This document shows positions 1 to 7,553 of a stretch of 7,847 nt of DNA, one piece after another (positions within the stretch are counted from its first letter, which is position 1; every line of letters begins with the position of its first letter). The translations under genes were made by a program, and so were the position numbers. The notes below the pieces were generated by a model. It was not told the origin of the DNA, ran no database searches, and was given only the letters and a program-made list of their open reading frames with translations. The stretch covers positions 1-7,847 of the forward strand of contig JAQGOE010000201.1 in the NCBI GenBank assembly GCA_028293725.1. The letters are read 5' to 3'. The DNA comes from Gammaproteobacteria bacterium (lineage in GTDB: Bacteria > Pseudomonadota > Gammaproteobacteria > Steroidobacterales > Steroidobacteraceae).

Positions 1-341
1 GGGGCGGCCGCGGTGTTGTAATGGACTATCGCGTCCGGACCGATGACTTCGTGCTGACCGGCAGTTTCGGCCGCTTCAAATATCCACCGTGGTCGATGAA
101 CGGCGGCCAGAATGGCTCGCCCAACAAACTGCAGGTCCTGCGGACCGACGGCACGGTCGAGACCTACGGCAAGATCGCCGGGCTACCTCTCAAAAAAGGA
201 GATGTAGTCCGCATGATCACCGCCCACGGCGGCGGCGTGGGAGATCCAAAAAAGCGGCCCCTGGAAAGACTCCGTGAGGACCTGCATAACGGCTTCATCA
301 CGCCGGAGCAGGTACGTGACGATTACGGCTTGAGCGTCTAA
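1..341 (+). CDS. Hydantoinase B/oxoprolinase family protein, C-terminal part only (HyuB1)
   Basis: This is the 3' end of a gene that begins left of the window; the first full codon is at 3 and the TAA stop at 339-341. The visible ~112 residues start in the conserved Gly-rich turn (GGRGVV) and continue through a PPWSMNGG motif, a GGGVGDP motif and a tail ending in ITPEQVRDDYG. All of these are matched by the complete HyuB2 downstream; in my ungapped hand alignment about half of the positions are identical. HyuB proteins are the partner subunits of HyuA-type ATPases in N-methylhydantoinase, 5-oxoprolinase and acetone/acetophenone carboxylases and act in the cytoplasm. An ATG at 21 is in frame but lies inside the conserved domain, so it is not the real start. 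The gene is followed after 18 nt by hyuA and is almost certainly co-transcribed with it. The substrate is unknown. Confidence 0.9.
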   Translation, partial: GGRGVVMDYRVRTDDFVLTGSFGRFKYPPWSMNGGQNGSPNKLQVLRTDGTVETYGKIAGLPLKKGDVVRMITAHGGGVGDPKKRPLERLREDLHNGFITPEQVRDDYGLSV

Positions 342-347
342 CGCCGC

Positions 348-353
348 GGAGGG
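348..353 (+). promoter_or_regulatory. Ribosome binding site of hyuA (supports GTG start)
   Basis: GGAGGG lies 6 nt before the GTG at 360. It sits in the 18-nt gap after the upstream stop codon and decides in favour of the GTG start, which leaves the N-terminal DVGGTFTD nucleotide-binding motif complete at residues 8-15. Confidence 0.75.
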
Positions 354-359
354 CATCGA

Positions 360-2507
360 GTGACCATTCGTGCCGCGACCGATGTGGGTGGAACATTCAC
401 CGACCTCGTGTTCTACAGCGTCGATGAGCAGACGGGCACCTGCGGCGCGATCCATTCGGCCAAAGTCGATACGACGCCGCCCAACTTCGAGGAGGGCGTC
501 ATGCGCTCGCTCCTCAAGGGCGATGCCGCGCCCGCCGACCTGAGTTTCTTTGCTCACGGCGCGACCGTTGTCATCAACGCGATCACCGAGCGCAAGGGTG
601 CGAAGGTCGGCTTGATCACCACACAGGGATTTCGCGATGTGCTCGAGATCGCGCGGGGCAACCGCCCGGACCTGTTCAACTTCAATTTTCGCAAGCCGGC
701 GCCGTTGGTAGAGCGGCAACTGCGACTGGAGTTGCGGGAGCGCTGCAATTACAAGGGTGAGATCGAGGTCCCGGTCGATCTGCGGGCGTTGCCCGATATC
801 CTGGATACGTTTCGGTCCGAGGGCGTCCAGTCGATAGCGATCTGCTTTCTGCATGCGTATTTGAACCCGGCGAACGAGGCTCGCACAGCCGCCGAGGTGC
901 GCAAGTTATGGCCGGGCGTATCGACAGTGGCCTCGCACGAGCTGAGTCGGGAGTGGCGGGAGTATGAGCGGGCGAGCACCACAGTGCTGTCCGCATACGT
1001 GCACCCGATTGCCAAGAGCTACATCGAGGCTCTCGAGACGCGGCTCTTGCAAGGAGGAATGCGTGGCCCTCCGTACATGATGTTGTCGAACGGCGGAATA
1101 GCGACCGTCGCGACTGCCAAGGCCAACCCGGTCGCGATGGTGGAGTCCGGGCCCGCGAGCGGCATCTTCGCAGCCGCGCATTTGGGCAAGCTCATTGGCA
1201 GCACCAACCTCATTGTGTTGGACATCGGGGGAACTACTGCGAAATGCGCGTTGATTGAGCGGGGTGAGGTCAGGATCACCACCGACTATTTCGTCGAGCG
1301 GACGCGTCGCACGCCTGGCTATCCGATCCAGACGCCCGTGTCGGAGATCGTCGAAATCGGCAACGGCGGTGGCAGCATCGCCTGGGTCGATGCCGGTGGT
1401 AAGTTGCATGTAGGGCCTCGGAGCGCGGGCGCAATGCCCGGTCCGGTGGCCTATGGTCGGGGCGGTACGGAACCTACAACCACCGACGCCAATCTCCTTC
1501 TAGGTCGCATCGATCCAAAAAGTTTCGCCGGCGGGGAGATCGAGCCGGCGTGGCAGGCGCTCACCCGAGCATTCGAGACACTCGGTCGAAAACTCGGTGT
1601 GAGCGCCGTCGAGGCCGCGCGCGGCGTCGTCCGCATCGCCAATGCCAACATGACCAACGCCCTACGGCTGGTCTCGACCAATAAGGGATACGATCCGCGC
1701 GACTTCGCGTTGATGGCTTTTGGTGGCGGCGGTCCCATGCACGCGGTTTCGCTCGCCGCGGAGCTAAAGGTGCCGCGGGTGATCGTGCCCGTGAACTCGG
1801 CTGTGTTTTCGGCTTGGGGAATGTTGCTGACGGACCTGCGGCGCGACTATCTTCGCACTTCGCTGTTGCCGCTCACACCCGCGAGCGCTACGGCAATCCA
1901 AGAGCAATTCGCGCAGATGCAACGCGAGGCCTTGCAGAACTTCGTGCAAGATAGCCTCGTGGTGACTGGCGATAGCGTGCAATGGGAATACCTGGTCGAC
2001 ATGCGCTACCAGGGGCAGGAGCATACAGTCAAAGTGGCTGTGCCACTGGCGCAGGACGAGGCTGCCATCCCGGCGACCAGCTCAGCAGGCGCGGCGGCCC
2101 GAGCCGGGGTCCCGACGGTTGACATCGCCGCTGCCACGGACCTGTTTCATGCCGCTCACGAAAAGCGCTACACCTACCGTCTTGCGAACCCGATCCAGGT
2201 AGTCAATTTCCACCTGGTGGCCCGCGTTGTCGTTCCAAAACCCGCGATCCCAAAAAAGGTGACACGTGGCCTAGGCTTGGCGGCCGCTGTGATGGGATCG
2301 CGGCGAGTAGACTTCGACGCCCAGGGTTCGCACGATGCCACCATCTACGACGGAATCGCGTTGGATCCTGGAAGCTCGTTCGAAGGCCCCGCCGTCGTCC
2401 AAGAGCCATCGGTCACTTTGGTCGTGATGCCGGGACAGAGGGTTACGGTCGACGACTACGGCAACTACCACGTCGAGGTTTCCCCAAGCGGCAAGGAGCC
2501 GATATGA
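360..2507 (+). CDS. hyuA: Hydantoinase A/oxoprolinase family ATPase subunit
   Basis: This 715-residue protein is the ATP-binding subunit of the HyuA/HyuB class, which uses ATP to activate a carbonyl for ring hydrolysis (N-methylhydantoinase, 5-oxoprolinase) or carboxylation (acetone and acetophenone carboxylases). The N-terminal hydantoinaseA/oxoprolinase part has the phosphate-binding motif DVGGTFTD (8-15) and HGATVVINAITERKG (about 66-80). The central ASKHA-type domain has the sequence around HELSREWREYERAS (193-206), DIGGTT (288-293) and FGGGGPMHA (454-462). The C-terminal domain follows an Ala-rich linker at about 568-592. Length is normal for the family (about 650-720). The start is GTG with a good ribosome binding site. 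The stop overlaps the ATG of hyuB2 by four bases (ATGA), so the two subunits are translationally coupled. Family assignment is firm; the reaction (hydrolase or carboxylase) and substrate are not determinable. An A AAA AAG heptamer occurs in phase at 2252-2258. Confidence 0.95.
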   Translation: MTIRAATDVGGTFTDLVFYSVDEQTGTCGAIHSAKVDTTPPNFEEGVMRSLLKGDAAPADLSFFAHGATVVINAITERKGAKVGLITTQGFRDVLEIARGNRPDLFNFNFRKPAPLVERQLRLELRERCNYKGEIEVPVDLRALPDILDTFRSEGVQSIAICFLHAYLNPANEARTAAEVRKLWPGVSTVASHELSREWREYERASTTVLSAYVHPIAKSYIEALETRLLQGGMRGPPYMMLSNGGIATVATAKANPVAMVESGPASGIFAAAHLGKLIGSTNLIVLDIGGTTAKCALIERGEVRITTDYFVERTRRTPGYPIQTPVSEIVEIGNGGGSIAWVDAGGKLHVGPRSAGAMPGPVAYGRGGTEPTTTDANLLLGRIDPKSFAGGEIEPAWQALTRAFETLGRKLGVSAVEAARGVVRIANANMTNALRLVSTNKGYDPRDFALMAFGGGGPMHAVSLAAELKVPRVIVPVNSAVFSAWGMLLTDLRRDYLRTSLLPLTPASATAIQEQFAQMQREALQNFVQDSLVVTGDSVQWEYLVDMRYQGQEHTVKVAVPLAQDEAAIPATSSAGAAARAGVPTVDIAAATDLFHAAHEKRYTYRLANPIQVVNFHLVARVVVPKPAIPKKVTRGLGLAAAVMGSRRVDFDAQGSHDATIYDGIALDPGSSFEGPAVVQEPSVTLVVMPGQRVTVDDYGNYHVEVSPSGKEPI
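2493..2498 (+). promoter_or_regulatory. Ribosome binding site of hyuB2 inside the hyuA 3' end
   Basis: AAGGAG lies 5 nt before the ATG at 2504, within the last codons of hyuA. Together with the ATGA stop/start overlap it confirms the hyuB2 start and indicates coupled production of the two subunits. Confidence 0.75.
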
Positions 2508-4177
2508 GCCAGGATCTGTTCACCCAGGAGATCGTGAAGGACGCGCTCGTGGCCATCGGCTTCGAGATGTTCGATGCCATGATCCGCACCAGCATGAGTC
2601 CGATCATTTACGAGACGACCGACTTTGCGGTCGGCGTCACGGACTCTTGCGGAAATCTGATCGCTCAGGGAAACGGTGTGGCCGCCTTTCTCGCTACGCT
2701 GGATACGGCTGTGCAGTCCGCTCTCGTCCACTATCCCGCCGCCGGTGATCTCTCGCCCGGCGATGTGTTACTCGCAAACATCCCCTACGAAGGAGGCGGC
2801 ACCCACCTCTCCGATGTCGTTGTGTTGGTTCCGGTGTTCGTAGGCGAACGATGCATCGCCTGGACTGTCAACAAGGCCCACTGGACGGAGGTCGGGGGCG
2901 CTCAGCCGGGCTCGGCGTCGACGGAGTCCACTGATATATTCCAGGAAGGGATCCAGCTTCCCTTCGTAAAACTGTATGCCCGCGGGCAATTGAACGACGT
3001 ACTGGTTGCCGTCCTGAGGGCCAACGTGCGTCTTCCCGAAAGCACGATCGGAGATATGCACGCAGGGGTGGCGGCGGCTCGTGTCGGTGCCCGGCGGGTG
3101 CTGGAGCTCGTCGATCGTTATGGAGTTGAGGGTGTCGTCACCGCGATGGCGGATTTTCTCGACTACGGCGAGCGCATGACACGTACCGAGTTGGCCAAAC
3201 TGCCTCACGGCGTCTACGAAGCCGAAGATGTCGTGGAGAGCGACGGGCGTGGTAACGGCCCCTTCAAGATCAAAGTGAAGGTCACCCTGTCACCCGAGAA
3301 GGTGACCGCGGACTTCACAGGCACTGACGGTCCGGCCGCGGGTCCGATCAACTGCTCTCTGACCGGCTTGATCACCGGAGTGCGCTGTGTCTTCAAGGCC
3401 ATCACGAATCCCGAGCTGCCGGCCAACGGGGGCTGCTTCAGACTGCTGGAGGTGATCTGTCCGCCCGGCACATTGGTGTCGGCGCGGGCCCCAGCGCCGG
3501 TGTCGCTTTACTACGAGCCACTGCTTGCGGCCATGGATGTCATGTGGGCCGCGCTTGCACCGGTAATGCCGGACCGGCTTCCAGCCGGTCACCAACGCAG
3601 CGTCAACGCGACCTTTGTTGTCGGAATGCACCCTGACAACGGTGAGCTGTTTGTCCTCGGCGAGCCGCTCGTGGGTGGCTGGGGTGCGGCCGCGGACCGC
3701 GACGGAGATAACGGGCAGTTTTGCGCCGCGAATGGTGAGACGTACAACGTACCAACGGAACTCTTCGAATCGCGCTATGGGCTGCAGGTTGAGCAGTACG
3801 CGTTTCATAACGACGACGGCGGTGCCGGCGCGTTCCGTGGCGGTAAAGGTGTCGTACTCGATTACCGCGTGACAGCGAATGAAGTGTTTCTGACCTACGC
3901 CACGAGCCGCTCCAAGCGGCCGCCGTGGGGAATGAATGGCGGTGAGGTCGGATCGCTCAATGGGGCTGAGGTCATCCATGCTGATGGCACGAAGGAAGCC
4001 TATGACATGTGTACACGGGTTCGGGTTGCGAAAGGCGATCTGATCCGCTTGAAAACCGCAACCGGCGGCGGCTTCGGCAGTCCCGACAAACGACCGCGTG
4101 AGTCGGTCGCGCGGGATATTCGGCAAGGCTACATCACGCGTGAGCAGGCGAGACGCGACTACGGCTACGAGGACTGA
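2504..4177 (+). CDS. hyuB: Hydantoinase B/oxoprolinase family subunit (HyuB2)
   Basis: This 557-residue protein spans the whole hydantoinase-B/oxoprolinase domain; family members are usually about 520-600 residues. Landmarks are the N-terminal segment with IRTSMSPIIYE, the KAHWTEVGG motif (His126), the stretch STESTDIFQEGIQLP, GPINCS (280-285), the PLVGGWGAAADRDG loop, DDGGAGAFRGG (437-447), PPWGMNGG, and the C-terminal GGGFGSP. In characterised relatives this subunit binds the organic substrate and cooperates with the HyuA ATPase in a cytoplasmic complex. No signal peptide or membrane segment is seen. It is a paralogue of the partial HyuB1 at the left edge, so one A subunit is flanked by two B subunits. 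It may form an alternative or a mixed complex with HyuA. Substrate unknown; N-methylhydantoin-like cyclic amides are one possibility. Confidence 0.95.
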   Translation: MSQDLFTQEIVKDALVAIGFEMFDAMIRTSMSPIIYETTDFAVGVTDSCGNLIAQGNGVAAFLATLDTAVQSALVHYPAAGDLSPGDVLLANIPYEGGGTHLSDVVVLVPVFVGERCIAWTVNKAHWTEVGGAQPGSASTESTDIFQEGIQLPFVKLYARGQLNDVLVAVLRANVRLPESTIGDMHAGVAAARVGARRVLELVDRYGVEGVVTAMADFLDYGERMTRTELAKLPHGVYEAEDVVESDGRGNGPFKIKVKVTLSPEKVTADFTGTDGPAAGPINCSLTGLITGVRCVFKAITNPELPANGGCFRLLEVICPPGTLVSARAPAPVSLYYEPLLAAMDVMWAALAPVMPDRLPAGHQRSVNATFVVGMHPDNGELFVLGEPLVGGWGAAADRDGDNGQFCAANGETYNVPTELFESRYGLQVEQYAFHNDDGGAGAFRGGKGVVLDYRVTANEVFLTYATSRSKRPPWGMNGGEVGSLNGAEVIHADGTKEAYDMCTRVRVAKGDLIRLKTATGGGFGSPDKRPRESVARDIRQGYITREQARRDYGYED

Positions 4178-4182
4178 CCGAG

Positions 4183-5409
4183 ATGTTGATTCTCGAGAAT
4201 GCCCGTCTTCTGGATCTGCAATCCGGTGAGGCCCGGGACGGCAGCCACGTCATGATCGAGGGGGACACCATTGTCGAGGTTGCCGATCGGGCCCTCCAAT
4301 CGACCACGGCACGCAGAATCGACCTTGGCGGCCGTACCCTGTTGCCCGGACTCATTGACGCGCATTTTCACGCCGTACTGACGGAGTCTAATCCAGCTAA
4401 CTCCCGCCAGATCCCGCTCACCCTGATGACCGGCCGTGCCGCGCAACTGCTGCGGCGTGCCCTGGACCGCGGCTTCACGACCGTGCGGGACATGGGAGGC
4501 GCTGATTGGGGGTTACGCACCGCCTTGATGGAAAAGACGCTCGTCGGCCCGAGGCTGTATATTGCCGCGCGAGGGCTGTCACAGACCGGCGGGCACGGCG
4601 ATCTTCGGGCGCGAGTCGATACAGAGGAGCCGTGTGGTTGCTCGAGCGCGCTGCCGTTACTTTCTACGGTCGCCGACGGCATACCCAACGTGCAAGCGAC
4701 AGCGCGCGAGCAATTGCGTCAGGGCGCGGATCATCTCAAGGTGTTTGTGTCGGGTGGCGTCGTTTCGCCGAATGACCCCTTGCTTTCGGTACAGTACACG
4801 CATGAGGAGCTTGCCGCGGTCGTTCGAGAGGCGCAATCCTGGGGTACCTACGTAGCCGCACACGCCTACTCTGCCGCAGCGATCACGCATGCAGTCTCGG
4901 CCGGCATCCGTACGATAGAACACGGAAATCTGCTCGATGAATCCGCAGCGTCGCTGATGGCGGAGCGGAGCGCCTACCTCGTTCCTACACTCGTAACCTA
5001 CGAGGCCCTCCGCAACCGGGGCGCGTCACTGGGGTTGAGTGCTTTCAGTATGGAGAAGTTGGCGACTGTCTTCGCCGCCGGCGTGCGCAGCATAGAGATT
5101 GCCAACCGCGCGGGCGTTCGCATTGGATTCGGTACCGATCTCCTCGGCGATATGCATACCCATCAGTCCGACGAGCTCACGCTCCGCGCCCGCGCGCAAT
5201 CACCATTGGATGTACTGCGGTCCGCAACACTCGTCAACGCGGAAATTGTCGGTCAGAGAGGGCGGCTCGGGGTCATCCAGCCGGGTGCGGTTGCGGATCT
5301 CATCGCTCTGAAGGGCGATCCTCTCGCCGACCTGACCTTGCTCCAGGAACAGGGGCGGCACCTGGACCTGATCGTCAAGGCAGGTGACATCCACAAGCTG
5401 GCGTTCTGA
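4183..5409 (+). CDS. Metal-dependent amidohydrolase (imidazolonepropionase/prolidase-like)
   Basis: This 408-residue protein belongs to the amidohydrolase superfamily, a TIM barrel with a binuclear metal site. It begins with the small beta-sandwich strands (LILENARLLDLQSG) and continues into LPGLIDAHFH. The metal ligands can all be placed: His61 and His63 (DAHFH), the carboxylated Lys186 (HLKVFVSGG), His227 (AAHAYS), His247 (IEHGN) and Asp319 (GTDLLG). SQTGGHGD at 133-140 and PGAVADLIAL near the C-terminus are typical of the subgroup that includes imidazolonepropionase and Zn-dependent Xaa-Pro/N-acyl dipeptidases. No signal peptide is present, so it is cytoplasmic. The ATG lies 5 nt after the hyuB2 stop, with GAGGA at 4169-4173. 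Next to HyuAB it may cleave the ring-opened product (removing a carbamoyl or acyl group) or open a ring itself. Superfamily is firm; substrate is inference. Confidence 0.92.
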   Translation: MLILENARLLDLQSGEARDGSHVMIEGDTIVEVADRALQSTTARRIDLGGRTLLPGLIDAHFHAVLTESNPANSRQIPLTLMTGRAAQLLRRALDRGFTTVRDMGGADWGLRTALMEKTLVGPRLYIAARGLSQTGGHGDLRARVDTEEPCGCSSALPLLSTVADGIPNVQATAREQLRQGADHLKVFVSGGVVSPNDPLLSVQYTHEELAAVVREAQSWGTYVAAHAYSAAAITHAVSAGIRTIEHGNLLDESAASLMAERSAYLVPTLVTYEALRNRGASLGLSAFSMEKLATVFAAGVRSIEIANRAGVRIGFGTDLLGDMHTHQSDELTLRARAQSPLDVLRSATLVNAEIVGQRGRLGVIQPGAVADLIALKGDPLADLTLLQEQGRHLDLIVKAGDIHKLAF

Positions 5410-5412
5410 CAC

Positions 5413-6585
5413 TTGGACATTCGAGCCGATGTCGTCATCGTGGGCGGGGGCATCATGGGCTCCTCGCTCGCGTACTGGTTGAGCTGCTGCGAGCCGCGTG
5501 CCTCGGTGATCGTAGTCGAGCGCGACACGACTTATGCCAAGGCCTCCTCGGCGCTATCCGCAGCCTCGATTCGGCAGCAATTCACCACGCCGGTGAACAT
5601 TCGAATTGCGCAGGCGAGCATCGAAATACTGCGTCATGTGGATGAGATGTTGGCGGTGGAGGGATCGAAGCCCGACATCGGGCTGAGCGAGGCAGGGTAT
5701 CTCTATCTCGCCCGCGATGCGGAGTTGGAGTCACTTCGACAGGCGCACGCGATACAGACGGAGCACGGGGCTCCGGTGGCGCTGCTCGATCCCGTGCAGC
5801 TCAAGGCGCGCTTTCCCTGGCTCGATACCACAGACATTGTCGCCGGCTCACTGGGTCTGAGCGGCGAAGGTTGGTTCGACGGCTACTCGCTGCTCACCTC
5901 CTTCGCGCGCAAGGCCCGCAGCCAAGGCGTGCAGTACATTCGCGCCGAAGTGACGGGTCTGGAAGTTCGGGGGGCACGGGTCGATGCAGTTTTTCTTGCC
6001 GCCGGCTCGCGCATTCAGTGCGGACAGGTTGTCAACGCCGCAGGCCCCTGGGCGCGCTCGATCGCGCAGCTTGCCGGCCTCGAGCTGCCGGTCTTTGCAA
6101 GACGGCGCACGGTGTATGTCATTGGCTGTCGAACCCCGATGACACCGTTTCCCCTGCTCATCGATCCCGCCGGGTTCTGGCTCCGGCCCGAAGGCACCGG
6201 CTTTATTGCGGGGTTCGCTCCCGACCAGGACCCTGATGATGCGCCGCTGGAGCCGGAGTATGAGATGTTCGAGTCTGTGCTATGGCCGGCGCTGGCCGGG
6301 CGTATTCCGGCATTCGAGGCGGCGAAGCTCGGGCGCGCGTGGGCCGGGTACTACGAGATGAACGTGTTCGATCACAACGGCATTGTTGGCCGCCATCCGC
6401 GGGTTTCCAACTTCATTTTCATGAATGGGTTTTCCGGCCACGGGATGCAACAGGGTCCTGTGATCGGCCGGGGTGTCGCGGAGCTGATTTCCCAGGGTCG
6501 CTACAGCAGTGTGGACCTGTCCGCTCTTTCATTCGAGCGAATCGAGCTGAACCAGCCGCTCAGGGAATTGAACGTGATCGGCTAG
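5413..6585 (+). CDS. FAD-dependent oxidoreductase, DAO fold (FOXRED1/sarcosine-dimethylglycine dehydrogenase-like)
   Basis: This 390-residue flavoenzyme has the N-terminal Rossmann motif VVIVGGGIMG (7-16), and Glu36 at the end of the second strand (VIVVERD) for the FAD ribose. The motif ASSALSAASIRQQF follows, then VNAAGPWA in the second FAD-binding part. The C-terminal block has FDHNGIVG (319-326) and NGFSGHGMQQGP (338-349). The block order and wording closely recall human FOXRED1 and bacterial sarcosine/dimethylglycine dehydrogenase-like proteins, which oxidise secondary or tertiary amines of amino acids. No signal peptide is present. The start must be the TTG at 5413: it is the first possible start after the preceding stop three bases upstream in the same frame, and the next (GTG at codon 10) would cut the Rossmann motif. 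No Shine-Dalgarno is seen, so translation probably depends on coupling to the amidohydrolase gene. As the last gene of the operon it may process an N-substituted amino acid released by upstream steps. Confidence 0.92.
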   Translation: MDIRADVVIVGGGIMGSSLAYWLSCCEPRASVIVVERDTTYAKASSALSAASIRQQFTTPVNIRIAQASIEILRHVDEMLAVEGSKPDIGLSEAGYLYLARDAELESLRQAHAIQTEHGAPVALLDPVQLKARFPWLDTTDIVAGSLGLSGEGWFDGYSLLTSFARKARSQGVQYIRAEVTGLEVRGARVDAVFLAAGSRIQCGQVVNAAGPWARSIAQLAGLELPVFARRRTVYVIGCRTPMTPFPLLIDPAGFWLRPEGTGFIAGFAPDQDPDDAPLEPEYEMFESVLWPALAGRIPAFEAAKLGRAWAGYYEMNVFDHNGIVGRHPRVSNFIFMNGFSGHGMQQGPVIGRGVAELISQGRYSSVDLSALSFERIELNQPLRELNVIG

Positions 6586-6641
6586 CAGTGCGCACACTAG
6601 ACCGCGAAATCCGCCGGCGGCCGACCTGACAGCACATGCTT
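6586..6641. other. Convergent intergenic gap
   Basis: This 56-bp gap separates the end of the operon from the end of the LysR gene. It contains two short perfect palindromes, GTGCGCAC at 6588-6595 and CCGCCGGCGG at 6611-6620. Neither is followed by a T-run on either strand, so I do not call a rho-independent terminator. No gene fits here. Confidence 0.6.
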
Positions 6642-7553
6642 TCAGCGCAGCTGGAAGATCGGGTCTCTCTGAATGAGCTCGCTGATCCAGTCAACAAAAA
6701 TGCGCACCTTGGCCGAGAGATGGCGGCTTTGTGGATACATCACGGATATGGGGTATTGCTCTACCGTCCAGTCAGGAAGCACCGGAACGAGCTGTCCCGA
6801 GTCCAGGTAGGGTCGAACGATATAGTTGGCCACCTTAACGATTCCAAAGCCGCTGAGACCGGAGGCGACATAGGCCTCATGATCATTTACCGCGAAAACA
6901 CCGGCGAGTGTCAGCACAACTCTCTGTCCATCACGTGCGAACTCCCAGTCGAGGATTCGTCCCGTTCGATTCGACATGTAGTTGACGCAGCGGTGGGCGG
7001 ACAGCTCATCGGGACTGCGAGGGGAGCCATGCTCGCGCAGATACGCGGGGCTCGCGCAGCAGACCGAGGTCATCGTGCCGACTCGCCGCGTGACCAGACT
7101 CGAGTCTGCTTGTTCGCCCAAGCGAACAACGCAATCAACGCCCTCCTCCAGCAGCTCCACGGGCCGAAGCCCCATTCCTAACTCCAAGCGCACGTCTGGA
7201 TGGCGGCCCAGGAAAGCGGGCAATTGTGGAATGATGAAAGTCTTGGCCAAAGCACCCGGCATATCTACGCGAAGCCGGCCTTTCGCCGTCACGCGAGCTT
7301 GCATAACGGCCGCCTCAGCTTCATCCAGTTCCACCAGGATGTGCGCGCAGCGCTCATAGAAGGCGGCCCCATCGGAGGTGGCGCTCACACGCCGCGTCGT
7401 GCGCTGGAGCAACCGTACCCCAAGATGATTCTCGAGCCCCTGCACCAGGTCGCTCACGGTCGTCTTGGATAGCTGCAACGAATCTCCCGCCTTGGTGAAC
7501 CCACCCAGTTCGACCACGCGGGCGAAGGCTTGCAGGGCCAGTAATCGATCCAT
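6642..7553 (-). CDS. LysR-family transcriptional regulator (CrgA/DmlR-like)
   Basis: This 303-residue protein has the usual LysR length and layout. The N-terminal winged helix-turn-helix (about 1-58) begins MDRLLALQAFARVVELGGFT and has the recognition region around SKTTVSDLVQGLE (29-41), followed by LGVRLLQRTTRRVSAT. A linker helix of about 60-88 leads to the effector-binding domain, which starts at GRLRVDMPG. The subtype with LLQRTTRRVSAT resembles CrgA/DmlR regulators. It is convergent to the hyu operon and divergent from the small exported-protein gene at 7663, so the classic LysR arrangement points to that gene as the target. Control of the hyu operon promoter, which lies outside the window, is possible but not shown. 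GGAGGGG lies 6 nt before the ATG, inside the loop of a predicted hairpin. The effector is unknown. Confidence 0.95.
   Translation of the reverse strand: MDRLLALQAFARVVELGGFTKAGDSLQLSKTTVSDLVQGLENHLGVRLLQRTTRRVSATSDGAAFYERCAHILVELDEAEAAVMQARVTAKGRLRVDMPGALAKTFIIPQLPAFLGRHPDVRLELGMGLRPVELLEEGVDCVVRLGEQADSSLVTRRVGTMTSVCCASPAYLREHGSPRSPDELSAHRCVNYMSNRTGRILDWEFARDGQRVVLTLAGVFAVNDHEAYVASGLSGFGIVKVANYIVRPYLDSGQLVPVLPDWTVEQYPISVMYPQSRHLSAKVRIFVDWISELIQRDPIFQLR

Noticed and set aside
21..341. Complete 106-residue gene starting at ATG 21
   Set aside because: The conserved HyuB sequence continues in frame to the left edge before this ATG, so it is the end of a longer gene.
183..854. 223-codon open frame on the - strand across hyuB1 and hyuA
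   Set aside because: It crosses two well-supported genes and their junction. No family features are visible.
3290..4126. 278-codon open frame on the - strand inside hyuB2
   Set aside because: It is antisense to a conserved gene in GC-rich DNA, where such shadows are frequent. Its translation is rich in Arg and shows no recognisable domain.
360..4177. Naming the enzyme specifically as N-methylhydantoinase, 5-oxoprolinase or acetone carboxylase
   Set aside because: The families share the same motifs. Nothing in the sequence that I can read fixes the substrate or separates hydrolase from carboxylase.
6588..6620. Palindromes GTGCGCAC and CCGCCGGCGG as an operon terminator
   Set aside because: Stems are very short and no T-run follows on either strand.
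6636..7181. 181-codon + strand open frame opposite the LysR gene
   Set aside because: The - strand encodes a complete LysR protein with full domain layout over the same bases.
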